From positions 1 through 8,788 of the forward strand of contig JAPLYY010000107.1 of the NCBI GenBank assembly GCA_026395315.1: DNA of 8,788 nt. The letters are read 5' to 3'. A program made the position numbers and the translations under genes. Below the pieces are notes generated by a model. That model was not told where the DNA came from and did no database searches. It saw only the letters and a program-made list of their open reading frames with translations. Positions 1 through 4,836 of this stretch are shown here, one piece after another; within the stretch, counting starts at the first letter, position 1; the number at the start of each line of letters is the position of its first letter. The DNA is from Candidatus Shapirobacteria bacterium (GTDB lineage Bacteria; Patescibacteriota; Microgenomatia; UBA12405).

Positions 1-258
1 TATGAGTATCGTTTTAAAATGGGGAGTATTGAAAATTGCTCTTATTGCTACCCGCCATTAACTGCTTTATGCAATCGTCTGGCATATTTAAAAAAAGATG
101 GTGTTGTAGAGCTGCTATCAATTTCCTCTGTCGGCCCAACCATTGTGGCGGTGACAAAAGATGTCAAAACATGTAAATCAGCCTTTGAAAAAGAGAACTT
201 AAACATATTTGAATTTACTCCAGAGAACCGAAAATATATGGTTATTACCAAAGAATGA
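1..258 (+). CDS. C-terminal part of a GHMP-kinase-like protein (5' end outside window)
   Basis: The frame is open from base 1 to the TGA at 256-258, giving 85 residues, so this is the end of a gene that begins outside the window. The ATG at 19 is internal and not a convincing start. The recognisable element is SSVGPTIVAVT about 45 residues from the end of the protein. It resembles the conserved C-terminal SSxGPT strand-loop of GHMP-superfamily proteins, especially the beta-ribofuranosylaminobenzene 5'-phosphate synthase-like branch. The stretch before it (NCSYCYPPLTAL) carries two cysteines. The ATP-binding region would lie upstream and cannot be seen, so substrate and activity are open. The stop overlaps the next gene by four bases (ATGA), which suggests cotranscription with the methyltransferase. 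The family call rests on one motif and is tentative. Confidence 0.5.
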   Translation, partial: YEYRFKMGSIENCSYCYPPLTALCNRLAYLKKDGVVELLSISSVGPTIVAVTKDVKTCKSAFEKENLNIFEFTPENRKYMVITKE

Positions 259-929
259 TTAGTAACAAAACTGATTATCGAAAAAATGCAGAAGAGTTTT
301 GGAATGATTTTGAAAATATTAAATGGTTTAAGAACGAACCGGTTCCTCAGTATTGGATAGATTTTTTTAAAAGATATTCCGGAAAGAATAAGTCTGTACT
401 TGATTTAGGCTGCGGAGCGGGTAGAAATACAGAGGTACTGTTTAAACTTGGTTTTGATACGTATGCTTGTGACCTGTATAAAAATATGGTCTCAACAACA
501 AGAAAGTGTTTAATTGGGATTGGTGTCGATAAAAAGGTTGCGGATGAAAGAGTGACTTTGGGGGACATGCTAGATATCAAATTCCCGGATCAATACTTTG
601 ACATTGTTTTGAGTAATGGTGTTTTTCACAATGCCTACGACTTAAGCGAACTTGACAAGGCCATTGGTCAAGTATCGAGGGTCCTAAAGAAAAATGGTCA
701 CCTATGTTTCAATATGTTTTCTTCTGAGAAGCTAGAATCATTCAAGAAAACTGGAGACTCGGTTTATGTGACAAAAGAGGGTTTGGTTATGACGCTAATC
801 ACCAGTCAAAATTTTCAGAGGATCTGTTTGGATCACGGTCTTAAAGCGGAATCTCCAATCGTCCAGTATAAACGGGAAGTAAGCACCGGTGTCCGCGCGG
901 TAATGCGGGGAATAATGGTAAAGGACTAA
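255..929 (+). CDS. class I SAM-dependent methyltransferase
   Basis: This 224-residue protein has the Rossmann-fold layout of class I methyltransferases (Methyltransf_11/25 type). Motif I is VLDLGCGAG at residues 48-56, which binds S-adenosylmethionine. The acidic residue ending strand 2 is D73 in YACDLY, followed by GDMLDIKF at about 103-110 (D104). FDIVLSNGVFHN (115-126) forms strand 4, and LKKNGHLCFNMF (145-156) is the strand-5 segment. The length suits a stand-alone small-molecule or peptide methyltransferase. The substrate cannot be read from the sequence. The ATG overlaps the preceding stop as ATGA, so translational coupling to the GHMP-like gene is likely and the two may act in one pathway. 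The TAA at 927-929 interlocks with the stop of the convergent gene. Confidence 0.88.
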   Translation: MISNKTDYRKNAEEFWNDFENIKWFKNEPVPQYWIDFFKRYSGKNKSVLDLGCGAGRNTEVLFKLGFDTYACDLYKNMVSTTRKCLIGIGVDKKVADERVTLGDMLDIKFPDQYFDIVLSNGVFHNAYDLSELDKAIGQVSRVLKKNGHLCFNMFSSEKLESFKKTGDSVYVTKEGLVMTLITSQNFQRICLDHGLKAESPIVQYKREVSTGVRAVMRGIMVKD

Positions 930-1492
930 GCAACTTTAATTAGGTTATATTTTTCGGCAAGATGTTGAGCCAGTTTCTCATACCCCTGGTTCCAAATATG
1001 GAGTCTTTCTTCCTCCGGGTACTCTGTAATTGAACGTGATTCATCCAATAGTCGGATAATTCCATTCCAGCCGTGTGGGTTTTCACCCTTGGATTCAGAA
1101 CCAAATGTCATCGGGACTTGGAAGACATATTCGAATGATTGACCGTCCGGAAAACCAACAACTGACGCGACTTCAAAGTGGCCGGTATTATCGCCAAATT
1201 TCTGGCATATTTCAATAACTTTTTCCACCGGAAGCATTTTTTCAATGTAAGCGGTATACGGTCCTGGTAAATTTAAAGCGTGAATGAATAGACTATGGTC
1301 TTCTCTGACAGCCGGTGTGTTTAGTTCTTTGGCTGCCTCTAGAGCGGTGTATTTAGCTATTTCCAAACTGGTTGAAGCCTGAATCTCCACATAATCCTTT
1401 TCGACACCGGAGAGTTCAATACTATATTTTTTAAAAACACTATTAGCTGCCATTGTTTTACTCGGATTACGAGTAACTAAGTAAATTTTCAT
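926..1492 (-). CDS. HAM1/RdgB-like non-canonical NTP pyrophosphatase, divergent
   Basis: The 188-residue length fits the Ham1/ITPase family, which hydrolyses dITP and XTP to the monophosphate and pyrophosphate to keep deaminated purines out of nucleic acid. The N-terminal loop is VTRNPSK (6-12), matching the family pattern TGNxxK with Arg in place of Gly. The central block is REDHSLFIHALNLPGPYTAY (63-82), matching the usual EDSGL...LxGxPGxYSA. It is followed by GFPDG (113-117). The segment GWNGII (141-146) corresponds to the family's GxDPIF with Asn for Asp, and the C-terminal SHR motif appears replaced by WNQG (167-170). Fold assignment is good, but substrate specificity may differ from classical RdgB. 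The gene converges on the methyltransferase, with a 4-bp stop overlap. The ATG lies 4 bases after a TAAAAT hexamer on the - strand. Confidence 0.78.
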   Translation of the reverse strand: MKIYLVTRNPSKTMAANSVFKKYSIELSGVEKDYVEIQASTSLEIAKYTALEAAKELNTPAVREDHSLFIHALNLPGPYTAYIEKMLPVEKVIEICQKFGDNTGHFEVASVVGFPDGQSFEYVFQVPMTFGSESKGENPHGWNGIIRLLDESRSITEYPEEERLHIWNQGYEKLAQHLAEKYNLIKVA

Positions 1493-1496
1493 TTAT

Positions 1497-1502
1497 ATTT
1501 TA
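1497..1502 (-). promoter_or_regulatory. possible -10 box for the HAM1-like gene
   Basis: On the minus strand TAAAAT ends four bases before the ATG at 1492. A transcript from it would start at or next to the start codon. No -35 box or Shine-Dalgarno sequence is evident, and the region is AT-rich, so chance is possible. Confidence 0.35.
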
Positions 1503-1547
1503 AAAGGTAACTGTGGGAATAATATTCTTTTTTTTACAGACTGTCTA

Positions 1548-1585
1548 GGTTTGGAATTTTCCCATCCGCTACACTAGACCGAACC
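1548..1585. other. possible stem-loop in the 1493-1795 gap
   Basis: GGTTTGG (1548-1554) can pair with CCGAACC (1579-1585) over seven pairs, one of them G-U if read as + strand RNA, around a 24-base loop. It lies in the roughly 300-base gap between the divergent HAM1-like gene and arsR. That gap also holds the 39-bp repeat, the 42-bp promoter-like block and the ars promoter/operator described separately. I see no gene, tRNA or IS element in the gap. The role of the stem is unknown. Confidence 0.3.
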
Positions 1586-1640
1586 AGAAGTAATAAAAAC
1601 AGGATTATCAATAAAATTCGTGGTTAACAAGTAATTTCTC

Positions 1641-1679
1641 ACCCATCTTTCCGTTCGAGTACTATCCCAGCGGGGGAGC
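1641..1679. repeat. 39-bp intergenic repeat, copy 1
   Basis: This segment aligns without gaps to 5950-5988 at 32 of 39 positions, and all seven differences are transitions. The most conserved core is ACTATCCCAGCGGGGGAGC (1661-1679). A shorter degenerate relative may sit at 4747-4762 (ACTAGTGGGAGCAAC). This copy lies in the gap before the ars operon. It is neither a recognisable tRNA nor a known mobile element. Confidence 0.65.
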
Positions 1680-1695
1680 CAACGTCATGTTAATA

Positions 1696-1737
1696 CGTAA
1701 AGATACGCCAAATATAGTTTTATGCTATGGTAAAATA
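1696..1737 (+). promoter_or_regulatory. 42-bp promoter-like block, copy upstream of arsR
   Basis: The block aligns without gaps to 4774-4815 at 33 of 42 positions. Shared parts are CGnAAAGATACG at 1696-1707, TATGCTA at 1721-1727 and TAAAATA at 1731-1737. TGGTAAAAT (1728-1736) reads as an extended -10 element (TGnTAnAAT-like), which would start transcription near 1743. AAAGATACG sits 23 bases upstream of the -10, slightly farther than a normal -35, and could be an activator or UP-type site. It may be a second promoter for the ars operon. Confidence 0.5.
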
Positions 1738-1759
1738 AGGTAGTTTTCCAAACAAGTTG

Positions 1760-1787
1760 TTGCTAATATTCTCTTCTGGACTATTAT
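1760..1787 (+). promoter_or_regulatory. proposed core promoter of the ars operon
   Basis: TTGCTA (1760-1765) and TATTAT (1782-1787) are separated by 16 bases, an acceptable -35/-10 arrangement. Transcription would begin around 1794-1796, at the ATG of arsR. The -10 box ends in the first base of the inverted repeat proposed as the repressor site, so bound repressor would block polymerase. This is a pattern-based prediction. Confidence 0.45.
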
Positions 1788-1808
1788 ATATGAATATGAG
1801 TTCATATA
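1787..1808. promoter_or_regulatory. proposed ArsR operator (perfect 8-6-8 inverted repeat)
   Basis: TATATGAA (1787-1794) and TTCATATA (1801-1808) are exact reverse complements separated by six bases. ATATGAA-N6-TTCATAT has the form of ArsR/SmtB-family operators, whose half-sites contain TGAA/TTCA. It touches the -10 box on the left and covers both candidate start codons of arsR (1790 and 1796). Binding would block both transcription start and the beginning of the gene, giving tight autorepression. Confidence 0.72.
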
Positions 1809-2104
1809 AATGTTGTTCAACTGGAAGCAATCAATCAAAAGAAGTAGGAGAATTATCTGCTCTATTAAAATTGATTTCCGAAAATAGCCGTTTGCAAATT
1901 CTTTGTATTCTAAAAAACGGGGAACATTGCGTCTGCCAGCTAATGGAACATACCAAGTTATCACAAAGTTTGATTTCTCATCATCTAAAAGACCTAAAAG
2001 ATGCTGACTTAGTGGTAGACCGTAAAGATAGTAAATGGGCCTATTATTCGCTAACACCAAAAGGAACAAAAATTACTAATTTAATTTTTAATATAAATCA
2101 ATGA
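1796..2104 (+). CDS. arsR: ArsR-family metal(loid)-responsive transcriptional repressor
   Basis: A winged-helix repressor of 102 residues from the ATG at 1796. The ATG at 1790 would add two residues, and a TTG at 1757 is unlikely because it precedes the operator. The recognition helix is in SQSLISHHLKDL (56-67), followed by a wing around DRKDSKWAYYSL (75-86). EHCVCQL (43-49) is the ArsR metal-binding motif on helix 3, with C45 and C47. A further pair, C6 and C7, lies near the N-terminus, and C37 is also present. An N-terminal cysteine pair with the helix-3 CxC resembles the alpha3N site of CadC-type sensors, so the inducer could be As(III), Cd(II), Pb(II) or another thiophilic ion. It heads the operon, overlaps the next gene by ATGA, and probably represses itself through the inverted repeat at 1787-1808. 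Confidence 0.9.
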   Translation: MSSYKCCSTGSNQSKEVGELSALLKLISENSRLQILCILKNGEHCVCQLMEHTKLSQSLISHHLKDLKDADLVVDRKDSKWAYYSLTPKGTKITNLIFNINQ

Positions 2105-2490
2105 AAATCCAAGTCATAGGTTCAGGTTGTCCAACCTGCAAAAATCTTTACGAATTAACTAAAACCGCTGTAAAAGAATTGGGGGTTGAGGCTGAGGTTG
2201 AATACTCAACTGACATTTCAAAAATAATTGAAATGGGTGTTATGCAATCACCCGTATTAGCCATTGACGGCAAGCCAGTTATGGTCGGTTCGGGTAATTT
2301 AGACAAAATTAAAGAAATAATTTCTAAAAGTCATACGGGCAAAGCTTTAGTAACTGAAAAAAAATGTTGTAGTGGTGATGAAGAATGTTGTAGTGATAAA
2401 GACAAAAAGGGAAAGGATTGCTGTGAAGGTGACGATTGTTGTAAAGATAAACCAGAAGAAAAGGTCTGTTCTTGTGGGGGAAATTGCTAA
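2101..2490 (+). CDS. small thioredoxin-like protein with Cys-rich metallothionein-like tail
   Basis: 129 residues in two parts. Residues 1-80 form a compact thioredoxin/glutaredoxin-like domain of the 'small redox-active disulfide protein' type: active site CPTC at 10-13, and SPVL at 50-53 with P51 as the cis-proline. Such domains often follow arsR and precede DUF318 permease genes. The tail (about 81-129) is charged and holds eleven cysteines: CC pairs at 89-90, 96-97, 107-108 and 113-114, then C123, C125 and C129. These alternate with Lys/Asp/Glu/Gly runs. Paired cysteines in a polar low-complexity tail look like a metal-binding, metallothionein-like extension. The inferred role is a cytoplasmic thiol donor and metal(loid) buffer that may hand ions to the permease. 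The ATG overlaps the arsR stop; no signal peptide is visible. It may fill the ArsE position in ArsEFG-type clusters, which I cannot confirm. Confidence 0.82.
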   Translation: MKIQVIGSGCPTCKNLYELTKTAVKELGVEAEVEYSTDISKIIEMGVMQSPVLAIDGKPVMVGSGNLDKIKEIISKSHTGKALVTEKKCCSGDEECCSDKDKKGKDCCEGDDCCKDKPEEKVCSCGGNC

Positions 2491-2498
2491 TTAAATCT

Positions 2499-3479
2499 AT
2501 GGATATTTTTTACCCAATCCAAATTTTTGCCAATACGGTTACTTCAAATTGGCTCAATCTACCAAAGGAAGGTTATCTTGGTTCAGCCCTTAATTTCTTT
2601 ATTTACGACACTATAAAAATTGGCATCCTTTTGGTATTTATTAACTATTTAATGGCCATTACCCGTTATTATTTTCCTACTGAAAAAGTTAGGGACCTAC
2701 TTACTAAAAGAAGATGGTTTGGTCTCGACTATCTTTTTGCCGCTTTTTTAGGAGTGGTTACACCTTTTTGTTCTTGCTCGTCTATCCCACTTTTTATCGG
2801 CTTTTTAAGTGCAGGTATCCCGCTCGGAGTTACTTTTACTTTTCTTATTGCCTCGCCTTTAGTTAACGAAGCATCATTGATTTTATTTCCAGCTTTGTTT
2901 GGGTTAAAAACAACTATTATTTATAATCTGGTTGGAATAGTAGTCGCCGTGTTGGGTGGTTTTGTTATCCAACAGCTTCACTTGGAAAAGTATGTCAATG
3001 CCGACCTTCTTAAATTCAAATCCCGACTTGATGTCGAAGCTGAAAACAACGGTCAAAAAATTCAACTTAAGAAACTCTTAGGTTATTGGTGGGCAGATGG
3101 TATCAAAATTACTAAGAGTATTTTTCCATATGTAATTCTGGGTGTAGCTATCGGTGCCATTATCCACGGCTATGTTCCAGCGTCTTTAATTGAAAAATAT
3201 CTGGCTATAAAGGCGTGGTGGGTAGTTCCTGTGGCAACTCTTTTGGGTGTCCCGCTTTATGCCAACTCTGTTTCTGTTATTCCAGTGATGGAAGCCCTTG
3301 TTGGGAAAGGAATACCACTTGGAACAGCCTTGGCCTTTATGACTGCCACTGTAACCTTATCCATTCCTGAGGCCTTAATTCTTAAAAAGGCTATGAAGTG
3401 GCAACTATTAGCTATTTTTTTTGGAATTACGATTATTGGCATTATGATAATTGGTTATTTATTTAATTATTTATCGTGA
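2499..3479 (+). CDS. arsP: ArsP/DUF318 (YraQ-like) permease
   Basis: A 326-residue polytopic membrane protein with about eight hydrophobic segments. The family signature TPFCSCSSIPLFIGF is at 88-102 (C91 and C93 in CSC), followed by SPLVNEASL (119-127). The second half repeats the layout with GVPLYANSVSVIP (250-262) and SIPEALIL (288-295). A hydrophilic stretch (about 161-195) separates the halves. Characterised ArsP members export trivalent organoarsenicals, and other DUF318 permeases sit in metal-resistance operons; the substrate here is inferred from context. I chose the ATG at 2499, eight bases after the preceding stop, over an in-frame TTG at 2472, which would overlap the Cys tail gene and add nine polar residues. 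The stop overlaps the next start as GTGA. Confidence 0.85.
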   Translation: MDIFYPIQIFANTVTSNWLNLPKEGYLGSALNFFIYDTIKIGILLVFINYLMAITRYYFPTEKVRDLLTKRRWFGLDYLFAAFLGVVTPFCSCSSIPLFIGFLSAGIPLGVTFTFLIASPLVNEASLILFPALFGLKTTIIYNLVGIVVAVLGGFVIQQLHLEKYVNADLLKFKSRLDVEAENNGQKIQLKKLLGYWWADGIKITKSIFPYVILGVAIGAIIHGYVPASLIEKYLAIKAWWVVPVATLLGVPLYANSVSVIPVMEALVGKGIPLGTALAFMTATVTLSIPEALILKKAMKWQLLAIFFGITIIGIMIIGYLFNYLS

Positions 3480-3958
3480 ACAAATTTTTTATTATTGGTT
3501 CAGTTGTTGTCGTCTTTATTTTTATACTTGCTGTTTTCCAACCATTTAAGTCAAAGGAAGAGGTTGTTTTATCAGCTCAGGACCAACAACCAATTCCAAC
3601 TCAAACAATATCAACCTCTCTTCCTTCTGGTTCTGAAAAAATAGAAGTCCTGCACTTTCACGCTACTCAACAATGTATTTCCTGTATTAACATCGGTAAA
3701 TTTACTAAAGCAGTTATTGAGGAAAAATTTCCAGAAGAAATGCAGAATGGCAAAATTATTTTCAAAACGATTAACATTGATTTGCCAGAAAACTATAAAA
3801 TTGCTAACGATTATAAAGTCAGTGGGTCTGCCCTTTATATCAATGCTATTAAGGATGGAAATGATAATCGTGAGGAAGACACAACGGTTTGGCGGTTAGT
3901 TACCAACGAAGCTCAATTGAAAAGTTATTTTGAGGCCAAATTGAAAAAACTACTTTAA
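3476..3958 (+). CDS. arsF: membrane-anchored ArsF-family thioredoxin-like protein
   Basis: 160 residues starting at a GTG that overlaps the permease stop (GTGA). Residues 4-21 form one membrane anchor, followed by a Gln/Pro/Ser/Thr-rich linker (about 30-53) and a thioredoxin-like domain, probably outside the membrane. The active-site motif is CISC (67-70) after VLHFHATQQ. GKIIFKTINIDLPEN (92-106) is the central strand, and YKVSGSALYI (113-122) takes the place of the cis-proline loop but has no proline. The FHAT...CxxC...VSGS pattern matches the family named ArsF (nitrophenyl compound nitroreductase subunit) in protein databases, after ArsEFG of Shewanella, as I recall it. In this operon it may exchange electrons or thiols with the ArsG-type protein encoded four bases downstream. 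Family call good; nitroreductase role unproven here. Confidence 0.75.
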   Translation: MNKFFIIGSVVVVFIFILAVFQPFKSKEEVVLSAQDQQPIPTQTISTSLPSGSEKIEVLHFHATQQCISCINIGKFTKAVIEEKFPEEMQNGKIIFKTINIDLPENYKIANDYKVSGSALYINAIKDGNDNREEDTTVWRLVTNEAQLKSYFEAKLKKLL

Positions 3959-3962
3959 TGTT

Positions 3963-4664
3963 ATGGATTGGATAAACTCCCTAATCGACACTTATAACAT
4001 TCCTTTGTTGTCGGCTTTTTTAATCGGAATAATGACTTCTCTAAGTCCTTGTCCTTTGGCAACCAACATCACTGCTATCGCTTTTATTTCAAAAGAAATT
4101 AAAACAACTAAAAATACTTTGCTTAATGGTCTTTTTTATACCATTGGTAGGGGGTTAAGCTATACCATTTTAGCCACACTCATTTATTTCGGTTTGTCAT
4201 CGTTTCAAATCTCTTCGATTTTTCAGGGTTGGGGTGATAAGGTCCTTGGTCCGTTGTTGATTTTAATCGGTTTAGTGATGTTCGATGTCATAAAACTTAA
4301 TTTCAAAAACAGTAGTTCAAAAGTAGAAAGTCTTAAAGTATGGTTATCCAGAAAAGGTTATATTGGTTCGTTTTTATTAGGTATGCTTTTCGCCTTGGCT
4401 TTTTGCCCTTACAGCGGTGTTTTATTTTTTGGTGTTTTAATCCCATTAGTATTAAAATCATCGGTAGGACTTTTATTACCTCCGCTATTTGCCTTAGGAA
4501 CAGGTTTACCCGTGATTATTTTTTCGTTTATTATCGCTTTTAGTGCTAATAAAATCGGTCAAGTTTTTTCCAAAGTTTCAAAAGTTGAAACAGTTATTCG
4601 AAAAATAACGGCTTTGGTATTTATTTTAGTAGGGGTTTACTACCTTAAATATCTGTTATTCTAA
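3963..4664 (+). CDS. arsG: ArsG-family / CcdA-DsbD-like membrane protein
   Basis: 233 residues with about six transmembrane segments, organised as two related halves like CcdA and the DsbD membrane domain. The first conserved cysteine is C30 in SLSPCPLATN (26-35). The second is C148 in FCPYSGVLFFG (147-157). In CcdA/DsbD this pair passes reducing equivalents across the membrane from cytoplasmic thioredoxin to an external thioredoxin-like partner. Proteins with these motifs next to ArsF are named ArsG, an aminobenzylarsenical efflux family, so either electron transfer or export is possible. The neighbours fit a relay: a cytoplasmic CPTC protein (2101), this membrane pair, then the anchored CISC protein (3476). 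An ATG at 3958 runs into a stop after a few codons; 3963 is the usable start. Last gene of the operon. Confidence 0.8.
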   Translation: MDWINSLIDTYNIPLLSAFLIGIMTSLSPCPLATNITAIAFISKEIKTTKNTLLNGLFYTIGRGLSYTILATLIYFGLSSFQISSIFQGWGDKVLGPLLILIGLVMFDVIKLNFKNSSSKVESLKVWLSRKGYIGSFLLGMLFALAFCPYSGVLFFGVLIPLVLKSSVGLLLPPLFALGTGLPVIIFSFIIAFSANKIGQVFSKVSKVETVIRKITALVFILVGVYYLKYLLF

Positions 4665-4665
4665 A

Positions 4666-4756
4666 CCACTAGATTGAAGCTTTGAAAAACTGTTTGTATA
4701 TTTTGTAAACTAAATTCAAACTCAATTTCTCTGTTCCTAAATATGTTTACTAGTGG
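4666..4756 (+). other. long composite stem-loop downstream of arsG
   Basis: Nested complementary arms follow the arsG stop by one base: CCACTAG (4666-4672) with CTAGTGG (4750-4756), ATTGA (4673-4677) with TCAAT (4722-4726), TTTGAA (4681-4686) with TTCAAA (4715-4720), and GTTT (4692-4695) with AAAC (4707-4710). It could end the operon transcript or protect its 3' end. No strong T-run follows, so it is not a classical intrinsic terminator. Confidence 0.45.
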
Positions 4757-4773
4757 GAGCAACACAAATATAA

Positions 4774-4815
4774 CGGAAAGATACGTAATATATGCTTGTA
4801 TGCTAATGTAAAATA
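4774..4815 (+). promoter_or_regulatory. 42-bp promoter-like block, copy downstream of the ars operon
   Basis: Matches 1696-1737 at 33 of 42 positions without gaps, with CGGAAAGATACG (4774-4785), TATGCTA (4799-4805) and TAAAATA (4809-4815). It lies ahead of the 221-residue gene and could be an upstream promoter for it; a second -10-like box follows at 4825. Confidence 0.5.
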
Positions 4816-4824
4816 GAGATAAAG

Positions 4825-4830
4825 TATAAT
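4825..4830 (+). promoter_or_regulatory. -10 box placed for a leaderless start at 4837
   Basis: A perfect TATAAT ends six bases before the ATG at 4837, so transcription would start at the start codon itself. No Shine-Dalgarno sequence is present. A clear -35 at normal spacing is not visible. Confidence 0.5.
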
Positions 4831-4836
4831 TCCCAT

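Noticed and set aside
1517..1535. GAAT-AAT-ATTC hairpin followed by eight T, terminator-like
   Set aside because: The stem is only four mostly A-T pairs, and no + strand gene ends nearby for it to terminate.
1651..1680. Apparent tRNA T-arm (GTTCGAGT followed by a G-rich stretch)
   Set aside because: The five-base T-stem does not pair, and no D-arm, anticodon arm or acceptor partner can be built around it.
1757..1795. Upstream TTG start that would lengthen ArsR by 13 residues
   Set aside because: It lies before the -10 box and operator dyad, and the added residues (LLIFSSGLLY) are not typical of ArsR N-termini.
1725..2069. 114-codon open frame on the minus strand opposite arsR
   Set aside because: It is an antisense shadow of a clear ArsR gene and shows no recognisable domain.
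2472..2498. TTG start for the permease overlapping the thioredoxin tail gene
   Set aside because: The ATG at 2499 gives a better fit and keeps the usual tight but non-overlapping spacing.
3958..3975. ATG at 3958 as start of arsG
   Set aside because: That frame stops after a few codons; the ATG at 3963 opens the conserved protein.
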